64,000 bases of DNA from NCBI RefSeq assembly GCF_014202315.1, contig NZ_JACHGN010000012.1, forward strand, positions 124,001-188,000, in the 5' to 3' direction. The notes beneath the pieces are model-generated. The model was not told the origin of the DNA and searched no databases. It worked only from the letters and a program-made list of their open reading frames with translations. How positions within the stretch are numbered: position 1 is the first letter of the stretch; every line of letters begins with the position of its first letter. The DNA comes from Thermocatellispora tengchongensis (GTDB lineage: Bacteria > Actinomycetota > Actinomycetes > Streptosporangiales > Streptosporangiaceae). Position numbers and translations under genes: made by a program. Shown here in pieces: positions 1-9,421 of this stretch.

Positions 1-35
1 GCAGCGGCGGTGGGACCGGATCCTCCGCTGAGCGC

Positions 36-79
36 GCGCGGGCCGCACGGGCCGCACGGGCCGCACCGGCGGCCCGCGC
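36..79 (-). terminator. Possible terminator hairpin after the FKBP gene
   Basis: A 9-bp perfect inverted repeat (36-44 with 71-79) lies just past the FKBP stop codon. Its loop holds three tandem copies of the 9-mer GGGCCGCAC (40-66). There is no T-run, which is common for actinobacterial terminators. The region is so GC-rich that chance pairing is likely. Confidence 0.3.
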
Positions 80-104
80 CGCGCTCCCCGAGCGGGCCGG
101 CGGA

Positions 105-1061
105 TCAGTAGGCGGCCAGCAGGTCCACCGCGAAGACCAGGGTGTCGGTGCCCTTGATCTGCTCGCCCTGGCCCTGCTCGCCGTAGCCCAGGTCCGGCGG
201 GATGGTCAGCAGGACGCGGCTGCCGACGTTGCGGCCGACCAGGCCCTCGTCCCAGCCCTTGATCACCTTGCCGGTGCCGATCTGGAACAGCACCGGCTGG
301 CCGCCCTTGCTCCAGCTGCTGTCGAACTCGACGTCGGTGCCCCAGATCTTGCCGACGTACTGCACCAGGACCGCCTGACCCTTCTTGATCTTCGGGCCGT
401 CGCCCTGGATCACGGTCTCGGCGACCAGCTTCTTGGAGGCCTTCTCGTCGGTCTTGGTGGTCAGCTTGGGCGCCTGGTCGCCGCCGGGGTTCTCCAGTTT
501 GATCCCCGGGACCTCGGCGTCCAGGGCCTTGCCGCTGGCGGCCCTGGCCTGCGGCGCGTCGATCACGTCCACGATGAAGACCTGAGCGATGGAGGTGTCG
601 GTGCCCTGCTGCTTGGCCTGCTCGATCTGCTCCTTGGTGTAGCTGTCGGCGGCCACCACGGCGTAGAAGCGCCCGCCCGGCTTGGCGCCGACGAAGCCGT
701 CCTGGACGACCTTGGGCAACTGGGTGCTGAGCGGTACCAGCTCGGGCGCGCCCGCGTCGTACGTCGAGCCGCCCAGGGCGTTGGTCTTGCCGTCCCACGT
801 GTAGACGGTCAGGTTGGCGACAACGGAGTCGCCCATCTTCACCGGCGTGCCCGACCCCTCCTTGACGACCTTGAAACTGGAGGTCGCCGCGGGCTTGCCG
901 GCGGGGAACTTCACGGTGGGCTTCTCACCGGTCTCGCCGGTGACGGTCAAAGCGGCCCCCGTGGTGGTGGCCGCGGCCCCGCCGGTGTCCTTGACGTCCG
1001 TGCCGCAGGCGGCGGCGAACAGCAATGGGACGGCGGCGAGTACGGCCAGGCGGCGTCGCAT
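105..1061 (-). CDS. Lipoprotein FKBP-type peptidyl-prolyl isomerase, two FKBP-like domains
   Basis: The 318-residue protein begins with Arg residues, a hydrophobic stretch and a lipobox-like AAAC (Cys19), so it is predicted to be an exported lipoprotein. Residues 60-170 look like a degenerate FKBP fold. Residues 211-318 form a clear FKBP domain with VQYVGKIW, FDSSW, VIKGWDEGL and TIPPDLGYG. The expected activity is cis-trans isomerisation of Xaa-Pro bonds in extracytoplasmic proteins. It is the last gene on the minus strand after pafA. An FKBP gene next to pafA is common in actinobacteria, but no direct role in pupylation is implied. About 690 nt separate it from pafA, so it probably has its own promoter. 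The second domain is certain; the first is inferred from spacing and weak similarity. Confidence 0.9.
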   Translation of the reverse strand: MRRRLAVLAAVPLLFAAACGTDVKDTGGAAATTTGAALTVTGETGEKPTVKFPAGKPAATSSFKVVKEGSGTPVKMGDSVVANLTVYTWDGKTNALGGSTYDAGAPELVPLSTQLPKVVQDGFVGAKPGGRFYAVVAADSYTKEQIEQAKQQGTDTSIAQVFIVDVIDAPQARAASGKALDAEVPGIKLENPGGDQAPKLTTKTDEKASKKLVAETVIQGDGPKIKKGQAVLVQYVGKIWGTDVEFDSSWSKGGQPVLFQIGTGKVIKGWDEGLVGRNVGSRVLLTIPPDLGYGEQGQGEQIKGTDTLVFAVDLLAAY

Positions 1062-1754
1062 AGGGTATCCCTCGAACAGACATCAGGTTCGCGCAACCCT
1101 ACCCGACACCCGCATACAGCCGAGTTAAGGCGGCGACGATCTTTTACAAAACCGCCGTCTTCCTTGCGAACGCTTCGAAGTACACCGGGCTCGGCCGTAC
1201 CGAGGGCCGTGTCCTCGCTGGTCGCTGTGGTCGCTCTGGTCGCTAGCGTCGCTGGGGTCGCGCCGGTGCGCTCGTCGCTAGGGTCACGGCGGTCGCTCCG
1301 GTGCGCTTGGTCGCTCGGGTCACCCGGGTCGGGTGCGCTCGGTCACTTGGGTCGGCCCACTCCCACCACTCCCCGCCGGACACCACTCCCGCCCCGGCAC
1401 CGGGGAGCAGCGTCCGCCTCACCGCTCTCCGCACTCCCGACGCGGCCTGACCCGGCGGTCGTGCCGGACACCGGCCGCCCCACCACCGGTCTCCCCCAGC
1501 GGGAGGGGCCGGGCGGCCCACATCTCGGCCCCATGCCCCCGCAGGCGGAGCCGGCATCGCGCTCATGACCGTGCTCCGCGCGCTCCGGCACCGGGGAGCG
1601 CGTCCGCCTCTTCCGGCTCGCGGCTCCCCGCGCTCCTCGCCCAGGTGTGGCGCGCACACCACCGTCACCGCGTCCTTCCGCCGGAACCGCCTGCCGGGCA
1701 CCGGCCGCCGGATCTGCGGCCGGTGCGGGGCAGGCCCGTGCCGCAGGGCGTCGG
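1062..1754. other. Gene-free stretch between pafA and the FKBP gene
   Basis: No frame here has a plausible ribosome site plus a recognisable protein; the open frames come from GC-rich sequence. It contains a run of 9-bp repeats (1221-1355). It also has a near-identical 22-bp direct repeat at 1398-1420 and 1589-1610 (core CACCGGGGAGC). The FKBP promoter should lie near 1062-1160, where the sequence is AT-richer. Confidence 0.6.
1221..1355. repeat. Degenerate 9-bp tandem repeat (GTCGCTNNG)
   Basis: About 15 consecutive units begin GTCGCT, GTCAC or GTGCG and keep a 9-nt step, with one 8-nt and one 14-nt interruption. A 9-bp period gives a three-residue repeat in any open frame, which explains the spurious frames here. 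I see no gene. The array may be a slippage product or a DNA-level element. Confidence 0.7.
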
Positions 1755-3113
1755 TCACATGCCGGCGATGAGCTTGTCCACTCTCTCGTCCACCGCGCGG
1801 AACGGGTCCTTGCACAGCACCGTGCGCTGGGCCTGGTCGTTCAGCTTCAGGTGGACCCAGTCGACGGTGAAGTCGCGGCGCTTCTCCTGGGCGCGGCGGA
1901 TGAACTCGCCGCGCAGGCGGGCCCTGGTGGTCTGCGGCGGCACCGACTTGGCCTCGAAGATCTTCAGGTCGGAGGCGACCCGCTCCACCGAGCCGCGCCG
2001 CTGCAGCAGGTAGTACAGCCCGCGGCGCCGGTGCACGTCGTGGTAGGCCAGGTCGAGCTGGGCCACGCGCGGCGAGGACAGCGGCAGGTCGTACTTCTTG
2101 CGGTAGCGCTCGATGAGCTGGTACTTGGTCACCCAGTCGATCTCGCGGGAGACCAGGTCGAGGTCGCCGGTCTCGACGGCGCGCAGGGTGCGCTCCCACA
2201 GCTCCAGCACCCGGTGGGCGATGTCGTCGCCGCCGCGCCGATCGACGAAGTCCTTGGCCTTGGACAGGTACTCCTGCTGGATCTCCAGCGAGGACGCCTC
2301 GCGCCCGTTGGCCAGGCGGACCCGGCGCCGGCCGGTGATGTCGTGGGAGACCTCGCGGATGGCCCGGATCGGGTTCTCCAGCGACAGGTCGCGCATCACG
2401 GTGCCGGCCTCGATCATGCGCAGCACGAGGTCGGTGGCGCCGACCTTGAGCAGCATCGTGGTCTCGCTCATGTTGGAGTCGCCCACGATGACGTGCAGGC
2501 GGCGGAACCGCTCGGCGTCAGCGTGGGGTTCGTCCCTGGTGTTGATGATGGGCCTGCTGCGGGTGGTGGCGCTGGAGACGCCCTCCCAGATGTGCTCGGC
2601 GCGCTGGGAGACGCAGTAGACCGCGCCGCGCGGCGTCTGCAGCACCTTGCCCGCGCCGCAGATGATCTGCCTGGTGACCAGGAACGGGATCAGCACGTCG
2701 GCGAGGCGGCCGAACTCGCCGTGGCGGCCGACGAGGTAGTTCTCGTGGCAGCCGTAGGAGTTGCCGGCGGAGTCGGTGTTGTTCTTGAACAGGTAGATGT
2801 CGCCTGCGATGCCCTCTTCGCGCAGCCGCTTCTCGGCGTCCACGAGCAGGCCCTCCAGGATGCGCTCCCCCGCCTTGTCGTGGGTGACGAGCTCCACGAC
2901 GTTGTCACACTCGGGAGTGGCGTACTCGGGATGGCTGCCGACGTCCAGGTAGAGGCGCGCGCCGTTGCGCAGGAACACGTTGCTCGATCGGCCCCAGGAC
3001 ACGACCCGCCGGAACAGATACCGCGCCACCTCGTCGGGCGACAGCCTGCGCTGCCCCCGGAACGTGCAGGTGACGCCGTATTCGTTCTCCAGGCCGAAGA
3101 TGCGACGATCCAT
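1755..3113 (-). CDS. pafA: Pup-protein ligase PafA
   Basis: PafA uses ATP to join the C-terminal Glu of processed Pup to lysine side chains of target proteins. The 452-residue product carries the carboxylate-amine ligase signature from the N terminus: GLENEYGVT, the stretch [20 protein letters not shown] with Asp57 (equivalent to the catalytic Asp64 of C. glutamicum PafA), the loop around [36 protein letters not shown], and C-terminal [12 protein letters not shown]. It lacks the inserted loop that marks Dop. Start: a GTG (3116) is directly followed by ATG (3113). The ATG aligns with the family start M-x-R-R-I and is chosen, although the purine-rich GAGG is very close. It lies 107 nt downstream of prcA on the same strand. 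Confidence 0.97.
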   Translation of the reverse strand: MDRRIFGLENEYGVTCTFRGQRRLSPDEVARYLFRRVVSWGRSSNVFLRNGARLYLDVGSHPEYATPECDNVVELVTHDKAGERILEGLLVDAEKRLREEGIAGDIYLFKNNTDSAGNSYGCHENYLVGRHGEFGRLADVLIPFLVTRQIICGAGKVLQTPRGAVYCVSQRAEHIWEGVSSATTRSRPIINTRDEPHADAERFRRLHVIVGDSNMSETTMLLKVGATDLVLRMIEAGTVMRDLSLENPIRAIREVSHDITGRRRVRLANGREASSLEIQQEYLSKAKDFVDRRGGDDIAHRVLELWERTLRAVETGDLDLVSREIDWVTKYQLIERYRKKYDLPLSSPRVAQLDLAYHDVHRRRGLYYLLQRRGSVERVASDLKIFEAKSVPPQTTRARLRGEFIRRAQEKRRDFTVDWVHLKLNDQAQRTVLCKDPFRAVDERVDKLIAGM

Positions 3114-3220
3114 CACCTCACACTAGTCCCCTCGCTCGCGTGGTGGGAGCCATCCATGGCCCGCGTTTCCGATGGCGCCCGCGCCCGCGGCATGCACGGG
3201 GGCGGGCGCCGGGCGTGGCG

Positions 3221-4057
3221 TCAGCCGCCCGAGCCCGTGTCGATGTCGCCCTCGGGCGCGGTCGGCGGCACGTCGGGCCCCGGCGCGGGCGGCGGGGCGG
3301 CCTGGGCGGGCGGCTCGGCCTGCCGCTCCTGCGCCTCGGGGGCCTCGGCGGCCTCGGGGGCGGCCGGGGTGCCCTCGGCGAGCAGGCGCTCCAGCCTGGC
3401 GCCGGTCAGCCGCAGGAACTTGCGGTGGGGCCGGTTGCGGTCGAGCACCGCGACCTCGAGCTGGGAGGTGGGCGGGCGCTCGCCGTCGGGCTCGGTCAGC
3501 GCGGTGACGCCGACCCGCAGCGCCTCGGCCAGGGACAGGCCCTCGCGGTAGTGCTCCTTCAGCCGCCCGGCGACGGCGTCGACCTGGCCGCCCAGCGCGA
3601 CCGCGCCGTGCTCGTCGGTGACCGACCCGTCGAAGGTGAGCCGGTAGAGCTGGTCGGCGTCGCTGGTCTCGCCGACCTCGGCGACCACCAGCTCCACCTC
3701 GTACGGCTTGATCGAGTCGGTGAAGATCATGCCGAGGTTCTGCGCGTACAGGTTGGCCAGGCCGCGGGCCGTGACGTCGCCCCGGTCGTAGGTGTAGCCG
3801 TTGATGTCGGCGTAGCGGATACCGCCCAGGCGCAGCGCCTCGAACTCGTTGTAGCGGCCCACGGCGGCGAAGCCGATGCGGTCGTAGATCTCGCTGATCT
3901 TGTGCAGCGCCCGCGACGCGTTGTGCGCGACGAACAGGATGCCGTGCTCGTACTGCAGCACGACGGAGCTGCGGCCGCGCGCGATGCCCTTACGCGCGTA
4001 GTCGGCCTTGTCCCGCATCTGCTGCTCTGCGGGGACATATCCAAACGGCATGGACAC
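3221..4057 (-). CDS. prcA: Proteasome alpha subunit PrcA
   Basis: The alpha subunit forms the outer rings of the 20S core, gates substrate entry and docks the Arc ring. The 278-residue protein opens with the family N terminus (MPFGYVPAEQQMRDKADYAR) and has the alpha-type gate segment, RGRSSVVLQYEHG and the NTN-hydrolase core to about residue 225. It has no catalytic N-terminal threonine, as expected. The last 50 residues are a Pro/Ala/Glu-rich tail ending GDIDTGSGG, unlikely to be folded. The GTG at 4057 sits 10 nt after GAGAGG and is preferred to the ATG at 4051, which is too far away. Only 28 nt separate it from prcB, so the two are co-transcribed. Confidence 0.97.
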   Translation of the reverse strand: MSMPFGYVPAEQQMRDKADYARKGIARGRSSVVLQYEHGILFVAHNASRALHKISEIYDRIGFAAVGRYNEFEALRLGGIRYADINGYTYDRGDVTARGLANLYAQNLGMIFTDSIKPYEVELVVAEVGETSDADQLYRLTFDGSVTDEHGAVALGGQVDAVAGRLKEHYREGLSLAEALRVGVTALTEPDGERPPTSQLEVAVLDRNRPHRKFLRLTGARLERLLAEGTPAAPEAAEAPEAQERQAEPPAQAAPPPAPGPDVPPTAPEGDIDTGSGG

Positions 4058-4085
4058 CGGTGGCGTTCCTCTCCTCGTTAAGGTT

Positions 4086-4934
4086 TCAGCGCAGCGGGGC
4101 GACGGGCCCGTCGGGGTCGGTCATCCGGCCCTCCAGCATGCCCTGCACCAGCTCGGCGACCTCGTCGTCGGGCAGGCGGCGGAAGCCCTCGTCGGTGATG
4201 GTCGCGACGATCGGCCAGATCTTGCGCGTCACGTCGGGGCCGCCGGTGGCCGAGTCGTCGTCGGCGGCGTCGTAGAGCGCCTGCAGGCAGGCCAGCACGG
4301 TGTCGGCGGGCGAGGCGTTCTCACGGTAGAGCTTCTTCAGCGAGCCGCGCGCGAAGATCGAGCCGGAGCCGATGGCGTGGAACTGCTGCTGCTCGTACGG
4401 CCCGCCGCCGACGTCGTAGCCGAAGATGCGCCCGGCGTCGCGGTCGGGGTCGTAGGCGGCGAACAGCGGCACCACGACCAGCCCCTGCATGGCGTTGGGC
4501 AGGTTCTCCCTGATCATGGTGGCCAGGCGGTTGGCCTTGCCCTCGACCGAGAGCGTGCGGCCCTCGCGCTTCTCGTAGTGCTCCAGCTCCACGCGGTACA
4601 GCCGGGCCATCTCGATGCCGGTGCTCGCGGTGCCCGCGATGCCCATGCACGAGTAGTCGTCGGTGCGGTACACCTTCTCGACGTCACGCTGCGAGATCAT
4701 GTTGCCGGAGGTCGCCCGCCGGTCACCGGCCATCACGACGCCGCCGGCGCACGTGGCGGCCACGATGGTCGTCGCGTGCGGGATCGCGTCGCCGATCGGC
4801 GTGGCGATGCCCTCGCGGCGTCCGGGCAGCAGATGCGGCGCGTAGGCCGTGAGGAACTCGGTGAACGACGAGCTACCGGTGTCCAGGAAAATGCTGTCCC
4901 TCAAGCCGGCGGGCAGGTCCCTGTGCGATGCCAC
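4086..4934 (-). CDS. prcB: Proteasome beta subunit PrcB (catalytic)
   Basis: The beta subunit supplies the threonine protease sites of the inner rings. A propeptide of about 54 residues (with [17 protein letters not shown]) ends at PHA, followed by mature [21 protein letters not shown]. Thr55 should become the nucleophile after autocleavage. Asp and Lys/Arg positions of the NTN core and the conserved [15 protein letters not shown] and [14 protein letters not shown] segments are present. The residue before the cleaved bond is Ala, where the M. tuberculosis protein has Gly. Start: GTG 4934, six nt after GGAGGG. A TTG at 4949 lies inside that ribosome site and is rejected. It is first of the prcB-prcA pair and divergent from the sugar operon. 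Confidence 0.96.
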   Translation of the reverse strand: MASHRDLPAGLRDSIFLDTGSSSFTEFLTAYAPHLLPGRREGIATPIGDAIPHATTIVAATCAGGVVMAGDRRATSGNMISQRDVEKVYRTDDYSCMGIAGTASTGIEMARLYRVELEHYEKREGRTLSVEGKANRLATMIRENLPNAMQGLVVVPLFAAYDPDRDAGRIFGYDVGGGPYEQQQFHAIGSGSIFARGSLKKLYRENASPADTVLACLQALYDAADDDSATGGPDVTRKIWPIVATITDEGFRRLPDDEVAELVQGMLEGRMTDPDGPVAPLR

Positions 4935-5155
4935 GCGACTCCCTCCCAATCAGACGATCCGATAGGGCGACCCTACTCATCTTGGTCCGCTGCTTGCACT
5001 TCCCACGATCAGCTCAGGGCGAACCATTTCGCATGCCGTCCCATGATCTGACCGTTAAACCGCGCCAATCTTTACGCGTGAGATCGGGCGTGCGATTGTC
5101 GGTATGTCTGCACGTCCTGAATGTCCATGCCATTGCCTCCCCGAGGAGGTCGCAC

Positions 5156-6550
5156 ATGAGACTCCCCCGCCGACCTGCGACGACTCTCGCCCTGCTGGCC
5201 GCCGTGACCCTCGCGCTCACCTCCTGCGGCGCCGAGGAGGGCTCCGGCGACGGCGCGGTCACGCTGACGATCACCGCCAACGCCATCTCCGGCGGCAAGA
5301 ACTCCGCGACCGCCGACTGGATCAAGAACTGGGTGATCCCGCGCTTCGAGGAGACGCAGAAGGCGGCCGGGCGCAACGTGCACGTGCTGTTCCAGCCCAA
5401 CGGCGTGGACGACGAGCAGTACAAGACCAAGGTCGCGCTGGACCTGAAGTCCCGCGGCGGCGCAGACGTGATCGACCTGGACGGCATCTGGATCGGCGAG
5501 TTCGCCCAGGCGGGCTACCTCAAGCCGCTGACCGAGGTGGCCGGCGCGGCGGTGGACGCCTGGGAGGGCTGGGAGCAGATCCCGCAGGCGGTGCAGGGCC
5601 TGGGCGTCTTCGAGGGCAAGAAGTACGCCCTGCCGGTCGGCACCGACGGCCGGGTGCTCTACTACAACAAGGACCTGTTCCGCCGGGCCGGGCTGCCGCA
5701 GGACTGGCAGCCGGAGAGCTGGCGGGAGATCCTGGACGCGGGCACGGCCCTGAAGAGGCTGCCCGGCGTAACCCCGATCCAGATCAACGCCGGCACCGCG
5801 ATGGGCGAGGCCACCACCATGCAGGGCGCGCTGCCGCTGCTGGCGGGCGCCGGCGCCGAGGTGTACTCCGGCGGCAGGTGGCTCGGCGGCTCGCAGGCGG
5901 TCCGGGACGTGCTCGGCTTCTACCGCCAGATCTACGGCGGCGGCCTGGGCGACCCCCGGTTGCAGCAGGAGGCCAAGGGACGCGACAAGTCCTTCGCCGA
6001 GTTCGCCGAGGGCAAGATCGGCATCCTGGCCGAGGGCGACTACTTCTGGCGCTCGGTGATCGCCCCCGAGGCCGGCGTGGCGCCGATGAAGGACCGCGAC
6101 GCCAAGGTCGGCTACGCGCTCATCCCGGCCAGGGAGCCCGGGGCGGGCATCCGCGGCCAGGACTTCGTCAGCATGTCCGGCGGCTCGGCCCGGGTGCTGA
6201 ACCCGTTCTCCGGCAACCCCGGCCCGGCCTGGGAGCTGCTGTCGTTCATGCACTCCGCCGAAGCGACCGAGGCGGAGCTGACGATGGCCGGCGAGGCGCG
6301 GATCACCGCGCGCGCCGACGTCAACGACAAGATGCTCGCCGGCGACCCGATGCTGTCGTTCGTCTCGGAGAAGGTGCTGCCGCTGACGGCGTACCGGCCG
6401 CCGCTGGCGGTCTACCCGCAGGTGTCGGCCGCGCTGCAGGAGGCGACCGCGGACGTGGTGGCGGGCCGGACTCCGGAGGAGGCCGCGGCGGCGTACCAGG
6501 AGAAGGTGATCCGGATCGCCGGCGGCCCGGACAAGGTCGCGGGCCAGTGA
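5156..6550 (+). CDS. Sugar ABC transporter solute-binding lipoprotein
   Basis: This 464-residue family 1 (MalE/UgpB-like) extracellular binding protein has a lipoprotein signal peptide with LTSC (Cys24). The start is ATG 5156, five nt after a strong GAGGAGGT. Typical features include VLYYNKDLFRRAGL, a Gly-rich hinge region and a C-terminal helix set around AAYQEKV. The partner permeases and ATPase follow with 4-nt overlaps. Catabolic genes downstream include an alpha-mannosidase, so the ligand is plausibly a mannose-containing oligosaccharide or glycoside. This is an inference from context only. The 220-bp gap to divergent prcB should hold the operon promoter; I could not fix an operator there. 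Confidence 0.92.
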   Translation: MRLPRRPATTLALLAAVTLALTSCGAEEGSGDGAVTLTITANAISGGKNSATADWIKNWVIPRFEETQKAAGRNVHVLFQPNGVDDEQYKTKVALDLKSRGGADVIDLDGIWIGEFAQAGYLKPLTEVAGAAVDAWEGWEQIPQAVQGLGVFEGKKYALPVGTDGRVLYYNKDLFRRAGLPQDWQPESWREILDAGTALKRLPGVTPIQINAGTAMGEATTMQGALPLLAGAGAEVYSGGRWLGGSQAVRDVLGFYRQIYGGGLGDPRLQQEAKGRDKSFAEFAEGKIGILAEGDYFWRSVIAPEAGVAPMKDRDAKVGYALIPAREPGAGIRGQDFVSMSGGSARVLNPFSGNPGPAWELLSFMHSAEATEAELTMAGEARITARADVNDKMLAGDPMLSFVSEKVLPLTAYRPPLAVYPQVSAALQEATADVVAGRTPEEAAAAYQEKVIRIAGGPDKVAGQ

Positions 6551-7470
6551 CGAGTGATCCGTCCGGGCTGGGCCGGGGCGGGGCGGCGGCGCTCGTCCTG
6601 CCGGCGCTGGTGCTCATCGGGGTGTTCCTGGTGTTCCCGGCGCTGTGGACGATCTACCTGGGGCTGACCGACTACCGGCTGACCGGGCTCGCGGCGGCCG
6701 ATCCCCAGGTGGTCGGCCCGGCGAACTACCTGGACGCGCTGGGCGACGAGCGCTTCCTCGGCTCGACCTGGCTGAGCGTGCAGTACGTGCTCGGCTCGGC
6801 GGTGATCGGGCAGGCGTGCCTGGGCTTCGCCATCGCGTGGCTGGTGCGCGACCGGCGCGGGCCGCTGCGCCGGGTCGTCGAGGGCGTGGTGCTGCTGTCG
6901 TGGATCCTGCCCGGCTCGGTGGTGGCGTACCTGTGGATCGCGCTGCTGGACCGCGACGGCGGCACGCTGAACGCGCTGCTGAACACCCCCGGCGCGGCCT
7001 GGCTGCTGGACCACCCGATGCTCTCGCTCGTGGTGTTCAACACCTGGCGGGGTACCGCCTTTTCGATGATGCTCTACGCCGCCGCGCTGGAGAGCGTGCC
7101 GCCCTCCCACCTGGAGACGGCGCGGCTCGCGGGCGCCTCGGCCTTCCAGCAGCTCCGCGACGTGGTGCTGCCGCGCATCCGCGGCCACGTGCTGACCAAC
7201 CTGCTGCTGATCAGCCTGTGGACGTTCAACGACTTCACGCCGTTCCTGATCACCGCGGGCGGGCCGGAGGGCGCCTCGGAGACGCTGCCGGTGTACGTCT
7301 ACATCGTGGCGCTGCGCGACGGCGAGCTGGGCGTGGGCGCGGCGGTGTCGTTCCTGATCCTGGCGGTCAACCTGGTGTTCGCGCTGGTGTACCTGCGGCT
7401 GCTGCGCGCCCGTGGCCGCGACGCCGACGTGCCGGCCCCCGCCCGCGCCGCGACGAGGACGGCGGCATGA
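6547..7470 (+). CDS. Sugar ABC transporter permease (MalF/UgpA-like)
   Basis: This 307-residue inner-membrane permease has about six transmembrane helices. The EAA loop that contacts the ATPase is ETARLAGASAFQQLRDVVLP. It starts with GTG inside the binding-protein stop (GTGA, 4-nt overlap), so translation is coupled. It is MalF-like in position and topology, but without the long MalF periplasmic insert. With the next permease it forms the heterodimeric channel. Confidence 0.92.
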   Translation: MTSDPSGLGRGGAAALVLPALVLIGVFLVFPALWTIYLGLTDYRLTGLAAADPQVVGPANYLDALGDERFLGSTWLSVQYVLGSAVIGQACLGFAIAWLVRDRRGPLRRVVEGVVLLSWILPGSVVAYLWIALLDRDGGTLNALLNTPGAAWLLDHPMLSLVVFNTWRGTAFSMMLYAAALESVPPSHLETARLAGASAFQQLRDVVLPRIRGHVLTNLLLISLWTFNDFTPFLITAGGPEGASETLPVYVYIVALRDGELGVGAAVSFLILAVNLVFALVYLRLLRARGRDADVPAPARAATRTAA

Positions 7471-8303
7471 GCGGCGGGCGCGCGCACGCCGGCCACATGG
7501 TGCGCCGGATCGGGGTCTTCGCGTTCTTCTCGGTGGTGCTGGCCTTCTTCTCGCTGCCCATGCTCTGGCTGGCCACCGCGCCGTTCGACGCGAACCCCTC
7601 GATCACCGTGTCGGTGCCGGAGTTCACCCTGGCCAACTTCCGCGCGATCCTGGACAACCCGTACGCGCTGGGCTCCCTCGGCAACTCGGTGCTCCAGGCG
7701 GGCGGCGCGGCCCTGGTGGTGGTGACGCTGGCCGCGACGGCGGCGTACGCGCTGTCGCGGGTGCGGGTGCCCGGCCGCGACGCCCTGCTGTACGTCCTGC
7801 TGCTGCTGTCCTCGATCGTGACCGGCACCGCCGCGATGGTGCCGATCTTCGAGCTGGCCACCCGGCTGAACCTGATCGACACCCATCTGGGGGTGATCCT
7901 GACCGTCTCCGGCGGGCTGCTCCCGGCGGCGATCTTCATCCTGAAGGACTTCATGGACGCCACGCCCACGTCGTACGAGGAGTCGGCCCGGGTGTTCGGG
8001 GCCGGGCCGGTGCAGATCCTGCTGCACGTGGCGGTGCCGCTGGTACGCCCCGGGCTGGCCACGATCGCGGTGTGGGCGGTGGCCAACGTGTGGGGCGGCT
8101 TCCTGCTGCAGTTCATCCTGATCCGCGACCCGCAGCGCGCCCCCGGCTCGGTCGTCCTGTACACGCTCTACACCGAGGGCGGCCAGCCCGACCTGTCCCT
8201 GCTCTCGGCATTCTCGCTGCTGTACTCGCTGCCGGTGGTGCTGATGTACCTGTTCGTCAGCACCAGGTACGGCTTCCGCTTCCACGGAGGGATCAAACGG
8301 TGA
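7467..8303 (+). CDS. Sugar ABC transporter permease (MalG/UgpE-like)
   Basis: This 278-residue permease has six predicted helices and an EAA loop (SYEESARVFGAGPVQILLHV) before the fourth helix. It begins at ATG 7467, overlapping the previous stop as ATGA. The C terminus ends FRFHGGIKR, as is usual in MalG-type permeases. It pairs with the upstream permease in a CUT1-type importer. Its 3' end carries the ribosome site (GGAGGG) of the ATPase gene. Confidence 0.92.
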   Translation: MSGGRAHAGHMVRRIGVFAFFSVVLAFFSLPMLWLATAPFDANPSITVSVPEFTLANFRAILDNPYALGSLGNSVLQAGGAALVVVTLAATAAYALSRVRVPGRDALLYVLLLLSSIVTGTAAMVPIFELATRLNLIDTHLGVILTVSGGLLPAAIFILKDFMDATPTSYEESARVFGAGPVQILLHVAVPLVRPGLATIAVWAVANVWGGFLLQFILIRDPQRAPGSVVLYTLYTEGGQPDLSLLSAFSLLYSLPVVLMYLFVSTRYGFRFHGGIKR

Positions 8304-9421
8304 TCTCCCTGCACGGCCTGACCAAGGAGTTCCCCGGCGGGGTCCGCGCGATCGACGCACTGGACCTGGAGATCGCCGACGGGGAGTTCTTCGCCCTGCT
8401 CGGCCCGTCCGGCTGCGGCAAGACGACGCTGCTGCGCACGATCGCGGGCCTGGAGACCCCGACGCGGGGGCGGGTGGCGATCGGCGGGGTGGACGTGACG
8501 GCGACCCCGCCGGGCCGCAGGGACGTCGCCATGGTCTTCCAGGACTACGCCCTGTTCCCGCACATGGACGTCACCGACAACATCGCCTACCCGCTGCGGA
8601 TCAGGAAGGTGCCGCGGGCCGAGCGCCGGGCCAGGGCCGCCGAGACGGCCGCCCGGCTCAGCCTGGCCGAGCTGCTGGCGCGCCGCCCGGGGCAGCTCTC
8701 CGGCGGGCAGCAGCAGCGCGTCGCGCTGGCCCGCGCCATCGCCTGCCACCCGCGGGCGTTCCTGTTCGACGAGCCCCTGTCCAACCTGGACGCCCGGCTC
8801 CGCCTGGAGGCGCGCACGTTCCTCAAACGGCTGCAGCGCGACCTGGCCGTCACCACCGTGTTCGTCACCCACGACCAGGGCGAGGCCCTGGCGCTGGCCG
8901 ACCGGGTCGCGGTCATGTCGGGCGGCAGGATCATGCAGGTGGGCACGCCCGCGGAGGTGTTCCAGCGGCCCGCGAGCACCTTCGTGGCCTCCTTCATCGG
9001 GTCCACGCCGATGAACCTGCTGCCCGGCGAGGTACGCGGGGGCGGGCTGCGGGTGGCGGGCGCGCGGCTCCCCCTGCCGCAGGAGGCCGCCGGCCTGCCC
9101 GAGGGCGCCGGCGTCGTCTACGGCGTCCGCCCCGAGTACGTGGACCTGTCGCCGGCCCCGCGTCCCGGCGCCTTCGCCGGGCGGGTGGCCGTACTGGAGA
9201 ACCTGGGCACCGCGCACCTCGTCACCCTGGAGGTGCCCGCCGAGGACGGCGAGCCCCCCGCCGGCTCCGAGCCCGGCGGCGCCACCGTGCAGGCGGTGGT
9301 CCCGGAGGGCGGGGAGCCGGCGCTGGGCGAGGCCGTGTGGGCCGCCCCGAGGCACGAGCGCGCCCTCGTCTACCACGACGACGTGCTCCTCACCCGCGCC
9401 CCGGACAGGGCGGCCCGATGA
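8300..9421 (+). CDS. Sugar ABC transporter ATPase (UgpC/MsmK-like)
   Basis: This 373-residue ATPase has Walker A GPSGCGKT (35-42), a Q-loop VFQDYALFPH, signature LSGGQQQR (133-140), Walker B FLFDEP (154-159), and a C-terminal TOBE-type regulatory region from about residue 240. It starts with GTG overlapping the previous stop (GTGA), eight nt after GGAGGG. Many actinobacterial CUT1 importers rely on a shared ATPase encoded elsewhere. Here the operon carries its own, which argues for a self-contained transport unit. Confidence 0.94.
   Translation: MISLHGLTKEFPGGVRAIDALDLEIADGEFFALLGPSGCGKTTLLRTIAGLETPTRGRVAIGGVDVTATPPGRRDVAMVFQDYALFPHMDVTDNIAYPLRIRKVPRAERRARAAETAARLSLAELLARRPGQLSGGQQQRVALARAIACHPRAFLFDEPLSNLDARLRLEARTFLKRLQRDLAVTTVFVTHDQGEALALADRVAVMSGGRIMQVGTPAEVFQRPASTFVASFIGSTPMNLLPGEVRGGGLRVAGARLPLPQEAAGLPEGAGVVYGVRPEYVDLSPAPRPGAFAGRVAVLENLGTAHLVTLEVPAEDGEPPAGSEPGGATVQAVVPEGGEPALGEAVWAAPRHERALVYHDDVLLTRAPDRAAR

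Noticed and set aside
1243-2199. 318-codon frame overlapping the pafA 3' end on the same strand
   Set aside because: It reads pafA in a second frame and continues into repeats; composition is Arg/Pro/Ala only.
4935-4949. TTG 4949 as the prcB start
   Set aside because: The best ribosome site (GGAGGGAG) lies inside its first codons; GTG 4934 is correctly spaced.
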